Positions 17,795 to 26,685 of a DNA stretch of 51,518 nucleotides are shown here, piece after piece. Both the position numbers and the translations under genes were made by a program. Source of the DNA: Solirubrobacterales bacterium (GTDB taxonomy: Bacteria; Actinomycetota; Thermoleophilia; Solirubrobacterales; Solirubrobacteraceae); the NCBI GenBank assembly GCA_019241635.1, contig JAFAWR010000345.1, positions 1 to 51,518 of the forward strand, read 5' to 3'. Within the stretch, counting starts at the first letter, position 1; each line of letters opens with the position of its first letter. The notes beneath the pieces are model-generated. The model was not told the origin of the DNA and ran no database searches. It saw only the letters and a list, made by a program, of their open reading frames with translations.

Positions 17795-18898
17795 GTGGCA
17801 CTCGCGACGTGGGTGTCACGCATCCCGGCGATCGAACATCGGCTCGGCCTGAGCAGTGCGCAGCTCGGCCTCGCGCTCCTCGGTCAGCCCGTCGGGCAGG
17901 TGCTGGCCACGTGGATCGTCCCGACGCTCGTGGAACGCTTCACGAGCGCGTCGGTGGGACGAGCCGGAGCAGTGGCGAGCGCCGGAGCGGTGGTGCTGCT
18001 CGGGCTGGCGGGCAGCTTTGTCGCACTGATCGGATGCATGCTGGTCTTCGGGCTCGCCCTCGGCGCCCTCGACATCACCATGAACATGCAGGGCGTCGCG
18101 GTCGAGCAGGCTTACGGACGCGCGATCATGTCGGGCCTGCACGGGCTCTACAGCGTCGGGGTGCTCGCCGGGGCGCTTCTCGGATCGATTGCCGCGGCAC
18201 TTTCGATCAGCCCTGCCGCGCACTTTCTGGGCATGGCAGGTGCACTGGTTCTGTTCATCGGGCTCGGGACGCGGTGGCTGCTCGGCGCGGAGGCCGACGT
18301 GGCGACGAGTCCACACCCGGACGAGGAGCGCTCGGCGGTGAAACCTCTCCGTCTGCGCGCTCACCCCATGCTCGTCGCGGTTGGGATGATCGCCTTCTGT
18401 TCAATGTTTGCCGAGGGAGCGGTCGACAACTGGAGCGGGGTGTTCTTGCATCAGGTTCGGCACGCGTCGCTCGCGGTTGCGCCCCTGGGCACCGCCCTAT
18501 GCGGAACCGGCATGGCGCTTGGGCGCTTCCTCGGAGACGGAGTGATCACGCGGCACGGCCGCCTGCGCACGCTGGTCGGCGCCTCGCTCCTCGCCTCGGG
18601 CGGGATGGCGCTCGCGCTCCTCGGCGGGACGGTCGTCACCGGGGTCGCGGGGTACGGGATCCTCGGCCTCGGGGTGGCGACGATCGTCCCGATCGCGTTC
18701 ACTATCGCCGGAAGCACCCCCAGCCTCCCGCCTGCCTGGTCACTGTCGCGCGTCACCGCGATGTCGTACGTCGGTCAGGCGACCAGCCCAGCCCTCATCG
18801 GGCTGGTCGCGCAGGGCATCGGCCTCAGCTGGTCGCTCGCGATGCCGACTGTGCTGCTACTCGCCATCCTGCCTCTGACTCGTTACGCGGTTTCTTAA
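17795..18898 (+). CDS. MFS transporter (YbjJ-like); true start probably upstream
   Basis: The reported GTG start gives 367 residues and about 11 helices with MFS features (VSRIPAIEHRLGLSSAQLGL, and NMQGVAVEQAYGRAIMSGLH between helices 4 and 5), as in the YbjJ-type family. The start is doubtful. In-frame codons upstream still encode protein, RLRRARLSAAALFFAFG, which completes helix 1 and the usual basic N-terminus, yet no ATG, GTG or TTG occurs in that stretch. A CTG at 17747 is the best candidate, which would give 383 residues. The AGGAG at 17720-17724 is too far from it. A mutated start or a sequence error is possible. Last gene of the catabolic operon; its 3' end overlaps the convergent GNAT gene. 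Confidence 0.8.
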   Translation: MALATWVSRIPAIEHRLGLSSAQLGLALLGQPVGQVLATWIVPTLVERFTSASVGRAGAVASAGAVVLLGLAGSFVALIGCMLVFGLALGALDITMNMQGVAVEQAYGRAIMSGLHGLYSVGVLAGALLGSIAAALSISPAAHFLGMAGALVLFIGLGTRWLLGAEADVATSPHPDEERSAVKPLRLRAHPMLVAVGMIAFCSMFAEGAVDNWSGVFLHQVRHASLAVAPLGTALCGTGMALGRFLGDGVITRHGRLRTLVGASLLASGGMALALLGGTVVTGVAGYGILGLGVATIVPIAFTIAGSTPSLPPAWSLSRVTAMSYVGQATSPALIGLVAQGIGLSWSLAMPTVLLLAILPLTRYAVS

Positions 18899-19516
18899 CC
18901 ACTCGCGGTGGAGCATCGCGTAGTCGATCTCGTCACTCCACGCGCCCTTGAACCACTCGTTCTCGACCAGGTGCGCCTCTTGCCGCATGCCGATGCGCTC
19001 GGCGAGGCGCAGGGAGGCGAGGTTGCGCGCGTCTATCCGAGCGGTGATCCGGCGGAAGCGATAGGTCCCGAACGCGATGTCGAGCAGCGCGCGCACGGCT
19101 TCGGTGGCGAATCCCTGCCCGCCGTAGTCGGGATGAAAGACGTAGCCGATCTCGGCGGTGGCGTGCTCGCGACTGCGCCACATCAGCACGACATCGCCGA
19201 TCACAATCGCGCGCCGCGCAGGTCGACCGTCGAGCACGCCCGCCGGCGCGTGGGCGGCGGGCAGCTCGACGCCCACCGTCAGCGCCTGTCCCTCGTCGGT
19301 GAGCTGGCCAAGCGAACTCCGGATGCGATCCAATACTTCATCTCGTCCCAGGGGCGCAAAGGGCACCCAGCGACATACGTCCGAGCGGCTCCGGTAGGCG
19401 ACAACATCCTCGGCGTCGTCTTCACGAAGCGGGCGTAGGAGCAGTCGAGCGGTGCGCACCGGGTAGACGACCGTGCCCGTCAACCTCCATTCGTCGCGAT
19501 CCGCGGCCGGGCTCAC
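18857..19516 (-). CDS. GNAT-family N-acetyltransferase (RimJ/RimL type)
   Basis: About 219 residues from the GTG at 19516 (TTG at 19483 is an alternative). The protein has the RimJ/L-like start TARLLLRPLREDDAEDVVAY, the acetyl-CoA loop region YVFHPDYGGQGFATEAVRAL and the closing ARNLASLRLAERIGMRQEAH. Such enzymes acetylate N-termini of proteins or small amines using acetyl-CoA. The long open frame further upstream is Pro/Arg-rich and lies over the promoter of the divergent gene, so it was not included. The stop lies inside the 3' end of the convergent MFS gene (42-base overlap). Confidence 0.82.
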   Translation of the reverse strand: MSPAADRDEWRLTGTVVYPVRTARLLLRPLREDDAEDVVAYRSRSDVCRWVPFAPLGRDEVLDRIRSSLGQLTDEGQALTVGVELPAAHAPAGVLDGRPARRAIVIGDVVLMWRSREHATAEIGYVFHPDYGGQGFATEAVRALLDIAFGTYRFRRITARIDARNLASLRLAERIGMRQEAHLVENEWFKGAWSDEIDYAMLHREWLRNRVTSQRQDGE

Positions 19517-19577
19517 CGCGACATCGTCCCAGAGCCGGCGCGCCGAAAGACGATCCGCGTGTGGGATAGTGAGGCTC

Positions 19578-20129
19578 GTGGGAGACGGCGCCGTCCGCGG
19601 CCGCGATCGCTCAGGGCTTCTGGGCACGATGATTTCCGGAGGCTTCGGTTTGGCCTGGGCGCAGTGGGGCGCGTCGGGCCTCAGCGGGGCTTCGGCGGTC
19701 ATCGTTCGTGTCGCCGGCATCGTCCTCGGGCTGACGATCATCGGGGGCGCCGCGCGCCTGACGCGCTCGAGCGCCGATGCGCCCGACGATGATCGCGGTT
19801 CGATGTTCGCCTCGCGCGCCTACCGCGTGATCACCGGCGTGGAGGTCGTGGCGCTGTTCGGTGGCGCGGCCGTTCTCGGCGCGACCGGCAACTCGGCCTA
19901 TACACCGGCGTGGTTCGCTGCGGTTGTCGGCGCGCACTTCGTCGCGTTCGGTCGTTTCTTCGCACCCTTCTTCGGTGTGCTGGGCCTCCTGCTCCTGGCG
20001 GGCGGCGTGGCCGGAACGGTCGTGGGGCTCGCCGGCGGCGGCCGCGACGGCATCACCGCAGTGGCCGCGCTTGTGGCTGCCGCGGGCCTGTTGGCCGCCG
20101 GGTTCTACGGTCTCGCTCGGGCTGGGTGA
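19578..20129 (+). CDS. Polytopic membrane protein of unknown function
   Basis: About 183 residues from the GTG at 19578 (GTG at 19569 also possible; both follow GAGG-like bases). There are five or six hydrophobic stretches, including SAVIVRVAGIVLGLTIIGGA, VITGVEVVALFGGAAVLGA, GVLGLLLLAGGVAGTVVGLA and a C-terminal AVAALVAAAGLLAAGFYGLA. The second loop is acidic (SSADAPDDDRGS). No conserved motif is recognised. It is divergent from the GNAT gene and convergent with the secreted repeat protein. Confidence 0.65.
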   Translation: MGDGAVRGRDRSGLLGTMISGGFGLAWAQWGASGLSGASAVIVRVAGIVLGLTIIGGAARLTRSSADAPDDDRGSMFASRAYRVITGVEVVALFGGAAVLGATGNSAYTPAWFAAVVGAHFVAFGRFFAPFFGVLGLLLLAGGVAGTVVGLAGGGRDGITAVAALVAAAGLLAAGFYGLARAG

Positions 20130-20176
20130 AGGCACGCCCGCTCAGCTGCGCGGGGTTCGCAGCCGGGGCTCCTCGC

Positions 20177-21205
20177 TTAGCGCTTGCGGCGGCCGACGTA
20201 CATGATGCCGCGATCCACGTCGACGTCCAGGCACAGCGAAGCCGACGCGCACGCGACCAGCCCGACCGCGCCTGCGTGTTCGCGGCCCAGCCGTTGAGCG
20301 TGCCACGCGCGCGCGCCGCCGCCGGGGTTCGTCGAGGTGAGGGCAAACCCGTTCCCGTCGGCGATCACGCACAGCCGCGGGGAACCGCAAGAGACATTGC
20401 CGAGGCCCGCCGCGGCCCCGCGTGGGCGCACGGTTCGCCACGCACGCCTGGACGCCGGGTGCTTCGAGATCGCGAGCACCCCGGTGAACGCGCTGGCGAC
20501 ACACAGCGACCGCGACGGACAGTCGAGACCGTCGACACCCACATCGCGATGGGGAAAGCGGTACACGCGCCGCCAGGCTGGCGCGCCACCAGTCGGATCC
20601 GTGGAGACAACCACGCTGTAGCCACCCCCCGCGGCGCACAACGACACGTTCGGGCAAGCGATCCCGATCGCGCCGATGCCGTCCGGGTTGGCCAGCCGGC
20701 TGCTCGTCAGCCACGGCCCGCCGCCGAATGGGTTGGTCGACCACACAACGTGTCCCACCGGGTCAAGTGTCACGCACAGCCCGAGCGACGGACACGCGAA
20801 GGGGCCCAAATTGCCGACGTAGTCGGTCTGCTGCCAGGTCGCGGCGCCGGCCGCGGGATCGGTCGAGGTAACGATCGACTGTCCGTCGGCGTCGATCATG
20901 CACCACGACGGGCCGCCGCACGGGATCGTGAACAGCTCGCCACCAGTGGGCAGCACGAGAGCCGCGCGGTGCCAGCTGCGGGCGCCGCGCGCCGGGTCGG
21001 TCGAGGCGAGGATGTTTCCGCCTCGGTCGAGCGCGATGCACAGTCGCGCCGATGGGCACGAAAGGCTCAACACCCAGTCGAGCTTGTGGTGAGGGCGGTC
21101 GAACACCCGCCCCCGCGACCAGGCCATGTGGCTCGCGGATGCCGCCGCGGAGAACACGAGCATCAGCGTCAGCACCAACGCGCACGGCACGACCCGCCTC
21201 GCCAT
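20177..21205 (-). CDS. Secreted seven-repeat (propeller-like) protein
   Basis: A 342-residue protein starting MARRVVPCALVLTLMLVFSA, a Sec signal peptide. The mature part consists of seven repeats of about 43 residues, most with the pattern Cys-Pro-x4-Leu-Cys ... Gly-x-(V/I)-x2-Ser-Thr-(D/N)-Pro-x-Gly-Gly-Ala-x2-Trp (for example SCPSARLC then ASTDPARGARSW). Seven such units suggest a seven-bladed beta-propeller with one Cys pair per blade, likely stabilised by disulfides outside the cell. Upstream in-frame codons were left out because the signal peptide begins at this ATG. Binding function is inferred; no enzyme motif was seen. Confidence 0.75.
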   Translation of the reverse strand: MARRVVPCALVLTLMLVFSAAASASHMAWSRGRVFDRPHHKLDWVLSLSCPSARLCIALDRGGNILASTDPARGARSWHRAALVLPTGGELFTIPCGGPSWCMIDADGQSIVTSTDPAAGAATWQQTDYVGNLGPFACPSLGLCVTLDPVGHVVWSTNPFGGGPWLTSSRLANPDGIGAIGIACPNVSLCAAGGGYSVVVSTDPTGGAPAWRRVYRFPHRDVGVDGLDCPSRSLCVASAFTGVLAISKHPASRRAWRTVRPRGAAAGLGNVSCGSPRLCVIADGNGFALTSTNPGGGARAWHAQRLGREHAGAVGLVACASASLCLDVDVDRGIMYVGRRKR

Positions 21206-21256
21206 GGTTGGGTTATACCGCGCCGGGGCGCGACACCGCCCCGTCACGACCCGGGG

Positions 21257-22465
21257 CTAGACGGACCACAGAGCTCGAGTGGGTGACAGGCGTGCCGCGC
21301 GCACGGCGGGGATGAGCCCGGCGAGGGCGCCGATGAGAAGGGAGGCGGCGATCCCGCCGGCCCAGGCGTCGGTGGGGATGACCGTCGCCCAGTGCTTGGT
21401 GTGGGCATAGATGGAGGTGGCCGCGGCGCCGACGGCCACGCCGAGGACGCCGCCGAGCAGTCCGAGCAGGACGGCTTCGGAGAGGAACTGGGTGCGGATG
21501 TGGCCTTTGGTGGCGCCGAGGGCGCGGCGCAGTCCGATCTCGGAGCGGCGCTCGAGGACGGAGATGATCATGATGTTGGCGACGCCGACCGCGCCGACGA
21601 GCAGGGCGACGGCACCGAGGCCGAGGAACAGGCCGTCGAAGGCGCCCTTGGCGTCGGCCTGGGCGACCAGGGCGGCGGAGGGCTGGCTGATGTTGACGCC
21701 GCTGGGGTCCTCCGGGTTTGCCGTGCCGGCGAGGAGGTTGTCGACGGCGTCGACCCGCTCGTTCTGCGCCCGCAGGTACACCGTCGAGGGGTGGCCATCG
21801 AAGCTCAGGTATTTCTCTGCGGCGGGGTAGCCGACGAGGACGGACGTGTCGATGTCGGAGGCGAGCACGGCAGGGTTGAGGATGCCGGTGACGTAGAACC
21901 ATTGGGTGCCCACCCAGATGCGTTCGCCGGGATAGATGCGGTCGATCCCGAGCAGCCTGGCGGTGGTGGCGCCGAGCACGGCGACGGGTTCCCGGGCGGT
22001 GGCGGCGTTCAGGTAATGGCCTTGAGCGACACCGGTGGCGAGTGCTTCAAGCAAGCCAACGGATGCGGCCTGGACGGTGAGACCGTTGGTCTCGGCCGTG
22101 GGGATGTGGGGGTTGCGGTAGGCACTTGCGCCATTGACGATCCCGATGCTCTGCACCTGCTGGACACCGCCGATCCGGCCGATCATCGCTGGCGCCGCAG
22201 TCGGCAACTCGACGACACCGCCGGTCACGCTCTGGCCGTCGGTCGCGGTGAGCAGGTTGGTACCGAGCTGATTGATCTCGGCGAGCAGGCCGGCCTGGGA
22301 AGAGGCCGACAGGCCGAGCACGGCGACGATGGCGGCCACACCGATGGCGATACCGAGGGCGGAGAGCGCGGCCCGCAGCTTCCGGGTGCGCAATCCGATG
22401 GTGGCGAGCCGGGTCAGGTCGGAAGCCGGGAGGCGTCTCCGGGCCGGGAGGCCGGTGGCGGTCAT
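21257..22465 (-). CDS. ABC transporter permease, MacB/FtsX type
   Basis: A 402-residue protein with one N-terminal helix (about residues 33-58, AALSALGIAIGVAAIVAVLG), a roughly 210-residue extracellular domain, and three C-terminal helices beginning GAVALLVGAVGVANIMIISV and followed by LERRSEIGLRRALGATKGHI, the hallmark cytoplasmic loop of MacB-type permeases. MacB systems move substrates mechanically from the periplasm or membrane outward rather than pumping through the membrane core. The start overlaps the ATPase stop by four bases. It is the last gene of a five-gene operon. Confidence 0.9.
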   Translation of the reverse strand: MTATGLPARRRLPASDLTRLATIGLRTRKLRAALSALGIAIGVAAIVAVLGLSASSQAGLLAEINQLGTNLLTATDGQSVTGGVVELPTAAPAMIGRIGGVQQVQSIGIVNGASAYRNPHIPTAETNGLTVQAASVGLLEALATGVAQGHYLNAATAREPVAVLGATTARLLGIDRIYPGERIWVGTQWFYVTGILNPAVLASDIDTSVLVGYPAAEKYLSFDGHPSTVYLRAQNERVDAVDNLLAGTANPEDPSGVNISQPSAALVAQADAKGAFDGLFLGLGAVALLVGAVGVANIMIISVLERRSEIGLRRALGATKGHIRTQFLSEAVLLGLLGGVLGVAVGAAATSIYAHTKHWATVIPTDAWAGGIAASLLIGALAGLIPAVRAARLSPTRALWSV

Positions 22466-23235
22466 GATGGGTCCGGGCTGGCCGTGCGCGTGTCGGCGAC
22501 GATGCGGCCGTCGAGGATCTCGATCTTGCGGGGCATGCGCTCGGCGATCGCGTGGTCGTGGGTGATGACCACGATCGTCGAGCCGGCCTGGTGAAGCTGG
22601 CCGACCAGGTCCAGGATGGACTGCCCGGTGGCCTGATCGAGGTTCCCGGTCGGCTCGTCGGCGAGCACGATGGCGGGCCGGCCGACCAGCGCCCGGGCGA
22701 TCGCCACCCGTTGACGTTGCCCGCCCGAGAGCTGCGTGGGACGCGCATGCGGACGGTCGGCCAGGCCGACCAGCTGGAGGGCGTCGAGCGCGCGCTCGCG
22801 ACGCTGGCCGACCGGGATCCCGGCGTAGAGGAGCCCGTCAGCCACGTTGTCCAAGGCCGTGGAGTGCTCGGCCAGGAAGAACTGCTGGAAGATGAACCCG
22901 ATCCGGGTCGCGCGCAGGTAGGCCACGTCGTCGTCGGCCATCGTGGCCACGTCGAGCCCGGTGATTCGCACGCGGCCGCTGGTCGGCCGGTCGAGCGTTC
23001 CCATCAGTTGGAGCAGGGTGGTCTTGCCCGACCCGGAGGGCCCGACGATCCCGACCAGCTCCCCCGGGCCGATCGTGAGGCTCGCCTCGCGAAGCGCCTT
23101 GACGGGCGGCTCGCCGGGATAGGTCTTGGTTACGCGGTCCACGTCGAGGACTGGAGCCTCGGCATCGCCGAGCGCGGCGCCGTCTCGGGCGACGAGCGCC
23201 GCGCTTTCGGATATGGGTGGCGGGACGTGGCTCAT
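22462..23235 (-). CDS. ABC transporter ATP-binding protein, MacB/LolD type
   Basis: A 257-residue ATPase with Walker A GPSGSGKT (65-72), Q-loop FQQ (116-118), signature LSGGQ (169-173) and Walker B LADEP (191-195). It is of the LolD/MacB subfamily (QLMGTLDRPTSGRV, DEPTGNLD). The first 28 residues are a variable leader; the ATG at 23235 overlaps the adaptor gene stop (ATGA). The longer upstream frame lies antisense-like over the adaptor gene and is not coding. It energises the permease encoded immediately downstream. Confidence 0.93.
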   Translation of the reverse strand: MSHVPPPISESAALVARDGAALGDAEAPVLDVDRVTKTYPGEPPVKALREASLTIGPGELVGIVGPSGSGKTTLLQLMGTLDRPTSGRVRITGLDVATMADDDVAYLRATRIGFIFQQFFLAEHSTALDNVADGLLYAGIPVGQRRERALDALQLVGLADRPHARPTQLSGGQRQRVAIARALVGRPAIVLADEPTGNLDQATGQSILDLVGQLHQAGSTIVVITHDHAIAERMPRKIEILDGRIVADTRTASPDPS

Positions 23236-24386
23236 GTTCCCGGCACCACCACTTGCTGGCCGGCGACCACCCCCGAGCCGGTGACCTGCACGAGGCCCTC
23301 GGCGTCGTCGAACATTCCGAGCGAGACCGGCGCCAGATAGTGGCGCCCGCGGGCGCCGACGACCTCGACGGCGTAGCCGCCCCCGGCTTGGGCCAGCAGC
23401 GCGGTCACCGGCACGACCAGCGCGTCGGGCACGCTGGCGGTGGTGATCCCGACCTGCACCGGGGCCTGATCCCACGTCCCGGTGGCCGCGGGGTGCGACG
23501 GGGTGACGTCCACCGTGATGGTCGGGGCACTGCTCGCCGAGCTGCCCGAGGAGCAGGTGTCGGCTCCCGGCGCGCCGGGAGCCGACCCCGAGCCGCCCGC
23601 CCCGGAGCTGGGTGGGCAGATGGCGACCGCCCCCACCGAGGAGACGACACCGGGCGTGGTGTCGTTGTTGGGCAGGGTGATGCTCACCTTGTCGCCGACC
23701 GCCATGCTGGTCTGTTGCGCGGCGTCGAGCGACACCTGGACCTGGCGAGTCGTCGAGGTGCCCTGCAGCACCGTCCCGCCGGGCTGGGCGCCGCCCCCCA
23801 GGACGGCCGACACGCTCGTCACGCGCACGGCGGTGGGTTCGAACACCGCCTGGCCGAGCGTCAGCGTGCCGGTGCAGGTCATGCCCAGCGCTGCCTGGAG
23901 CTTCTCCACAGCCGTGGTGGTGGCCCACCCGAAAGACGCGGACTTCGGGCTGAGCTGTGCGCGAGTGGCATACCCGCGCGCGACCAGATCGGCGTTGAGC
24001 TCGGCCACGTCGGGGCCGCTCGCGCCTACCGAGAGGGTCCGGTAGGCGGGTGTCGAGCCGTACAGCAACACCACCGGGCTGTCGTTCACCCGGTAGAGCA
24101 CATGACCCTGAGCGATCACACGGCCGGGCGCGGGCAGCTGGGTGTATGTCCCATCAGCGTGGTTGATCACCGAGTACGGCGAGCCGCCCGGCTGCGCTCG
24201 ATAGGTGAGGATCCCACCCTGGGAGACCATCGCCGAGAGCGTGCGCCGCTCCACGGTCGCGGTGTTCGCCGCCGGTGGCTGGGCGGCCGCGGCGGGCTGC
24301 CTGGCTCCGGCGGTGAGATAGACCCCACCCGCGGCCAGCGCACTCAGAGCGGCCGCTGCGGCCACCACCCACGTCTTGCGCCTCAC
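23232..24386 (-). CDS. HlyD-like periplasmic adaptor with peptidoglycan-binding domain
   Basis: A 384-residue protein from the GTG at 24386. It has an N-terminal membrane anchor (RRKTWVVAAAAALSALAAGG), a barrel-like segment, a PG_binding_1 domain at about residues 117-180 (LSVGASGPDVAELNADLVAR), then an adaptor domain with a Gly/Ser-rich low-complexity insert at about 265-295 and a C-terminal barrel (VPDALVVPVTALLAQAGGGY). In Gram-positives such proteins link MacB-type exporters to the cell wall. Four-base overlaps join it to the lipoprotein gene (GTGA) and the ATPase gene (ATGA). Confidence 0.85.
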   Translation of the reverse strand: MRRKTWVVAAAAALSALAAGGVYLTAGARQPAAAAQPPAANTATVERRTLSAMVSQGGILTYRAQPGGSPYSVINHADGTYTQLPAPGRVIAQGHVLYRVNDSPVVLLYGSTPAYRTLSVGASGPDVAELNADLVARGYATRAQLSPKSASFGWATTTAVEKLQAALGMTCTGTLTLGQAVFEPTAVRVTSVSAVLGGGAQPGGTVLQGTSTTRQVQVSLDAAQQTSMAVGDKVSITLPNNDTTPGVVSSVGAVAICPPSSGAGGSGSAPGAPGADTCSSGSSASSAPTITVDVTPSHPAATGTWDQAPVQVGITTASVPDALVVPVTALLAQAGGGYAVEVVGARGRHYLAPVSLGMFDDAEGLVQVTGSGVVAGQQVVVPGT

Positions 24387-24919
24387 CGGGTGACCCCCGC
24401 TGCGCCCGCCGCATCGCGGCACTTCTGCATCGCGGCGTGGAGAAGGGTCATACCGCCGGGCTGGTTGGAGGAGGGGATTCGATTCGTGTCGATCAGGGGC
24501 CCGTTGGGGAGGGGGTCGGGGAAGTCCTTGACACCGTTGTTGCGGATGCACTGGGCGAACCTGAGCCCAGCCGATTGCTGCGCGGGGCTCCGCTTGGTAC
24601 CCGTGAACCCCGCCGGCTCCAAGGCCTTGCACGCGCTGAGGGCCTGCGTGAACGCCGGCGCGCTGGTGTCTACCGAGGAGCCGTTGGCTACTGCGTCGAT
24701 GGTGAGCTTGCCCGACGCGTCCGGGTCGGGGAACTGGCTGACCCCGTTGCTGCGCATACATTCGGCGAACCTCACCGCCTGCTGTGCGCCGGCGGCGGTG
24801 TTGCCGGCGGCGCCGTTGCCGCTGGCGCTCTGGGCGGGTGCGCTCGAACCGCACCCGCTGATCAAGGCGACCGTGGCGATCAGGGCAAGTCCGGCACGCG
24901 GCCGTCGCGTTTGCTTCAT
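24383..24919 (-). CDS. Lipoprotein with duplicated Cys-containing motif
   Basis: A 178-residue protein with a lipoprotein signal (LALIATVALISGCGSS; lipidated Cys23) and an Ala/Gly/Ser spacer. The mature part has two related modules, FAECMRSNGVSQFPDPDASG and FAQCIRNNGVKDFPDPLPNG, each followed later by a Cys (SACKAL, QKCRDA), so four conserved cysteines. The ATG follows an AGGAGA box. Its place between a D,D-carboxypeptidase and the adaptor of a MacB-type exporter suggests a surface partner or substrate sensor of the exporter. Function is not known to me. Confidence 0.75.
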   Translation of the reverse strand: MKQTRRPRAGLALIATVALISGCGSSAPAQSASGNGAAGNTAAGAQQAVRFAECMRSNGVSQFPDPDASGKLTIDAVANGSSVDTSAPAFTQALSACKALEPAGFTGTKRSPAQQSAGLRFAQCIRNNGVKDFPDPLPNGPLIDTNRIPSSNQPGGMTLLHAAMQKCRDAAGAAGVTR

Positions 24920-24953
24920 GTGTTCTCCTGTGTGGCTCGTGACTGCGTTGACA

Positions 24954-25934
24954 TCAGGTCTGCGCCGGGGCGGCGGACTCGACCAGCTGCATGGCCGCCT
25001 GGCCCGCGGCGGCGAGGAGCATGGATGTGTCGCTCCCCTCCCCCTGTCCCATCACCACGCCGACCGCGGTCAGCGGGCGCCCGCCGACCGTGACCTGGGT
25101 GAAGAAGGCCAGGCACCCGCCCGCCGCGGAATCCGACCCAGTCTTGCCGGCGTAACCCTGCCCGACCAGTGGGTCGTAATTGGTGACCGTGCCGGCGACC
25201 GGCAGGGTCACAAACGGCATCGAGACGATCTGGCGAAAGACCTCAAAGCGCATGGCCGCCCGGAAGGCGCGCAGCTGGTCGGCGGCGGTGGAGACCGTCC
25301 CAGGATCGAAGCCGCTGGGGTCGGTGTAGTTCGTGTGGTCCATCCCGAGCGCGCGGGCCTGAGCGTTCATCTCGGCCACGAAGCCCGTCTCGCTGCCCGC
25401 CACCTGAGCGGCGAGCATCCGGGCGATGTTGTTGCCGGACGGGATCAGCAGCGCCTCGAGCAGCTGGCGCTCGGTCAGCTGCTCGCCGGGCCGCACCGCC
25501 ACGACCGACTGGTCCTCGGCCCCGTCCTGAGCCTCATCCTCGCTGACGGTGATCGTGAACCCGTCCTGCGCGCCGCTCAGCGGGTAGCGCTCGAGCGTCA
25601 CATACGCGGTCATCACCTTGGCCAAACTGGCGATCGGGGCGGGCTGCTCGTTCGGACTCGCGGCCGGCCGGCCGGCGCCGAGCACCAGCGCCGCCTGTCC
25701 CTGCTGCGGCCAGGTGAGCGGCGTCAGCTGGACGCGAGGGTTGCCGGCCCACGCCTGCACCGGTTCGCCCAGAGGCTCCGCGTTGCCGCTCCGAGGCTGG
25801 CCGGCTTCGGCAAACGCCGTGGCGAGCACGAGAAGAGCGAGCCCCGCGCCGAGCAGTCCGCGCCGGCGGCGTACGCGGTACACAGTTGGCCGGGTCCGGC
25901 CGACTGCCGTCCGTGGTGGTTGCCGGGAGCGCAC
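24954..25934 (-). CDS. D-alanyl-D-alanine carboxypeptidase (serine type, S11)
   Basis: A 326-residue low-molecular-weight penicillin-binding protein. The active-site triad of motifs is complete: SLAK (Ser103, Lys106), SGN (166-168) and KTG (264-266). An N-terminal hydrophobic segment (GLLGAGLALLVLATAFAEAG, residues 26-45) serves as signal or anchor. It trims the terminal D-Ala of peptidoglycan stem peptides outside the membrane. GTG start. It is the first gene of the operon continuing with the lipoprotein and exporter, and it is divergent from a two-component system. Confidence 0.9.
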   Translation of the reverse strand: MRSRQPPRTAVGRTRPTVYRVRRRRGLLGAGLALLVLATAFAEAGQPRSGNAEPLGEPVQAWAGNPRVQLTPLTWPQQGQAALVLGAGRPAASPNEQPAPIASLAKVMTAYVTLERYPLSGAQDGFTITVSEDEAQDGAEDQSVVAVRPGEQLTERQLLEALLIPSGNNIARMLAAQVAGSETGFVAEMNAQARALGMDHTNYTDPSGFDPGTVSTAADQLRAFRAAMRFEVFRQIVSMPFVTLPVAGTVTNYDPLVGQGYAGKTGSDSAAGGCLAFFTQVTVGGRPLTAVGVVMGQGEGSDTSMLLAAAGQAAMQLVESAAPAQT

Positions 25935-26022
25935 GCCGCCATTGAAGGCAGTGGCGTGTTGCCAGCCCGTATGGGTTTTTCAATATGCCGGCGATATGTT
26001 CGGGCTGGCAGCATCTGCGGGC

Positions 26023-26682
<660 letters not shown>

Positions 26683-26685
26683 TCG

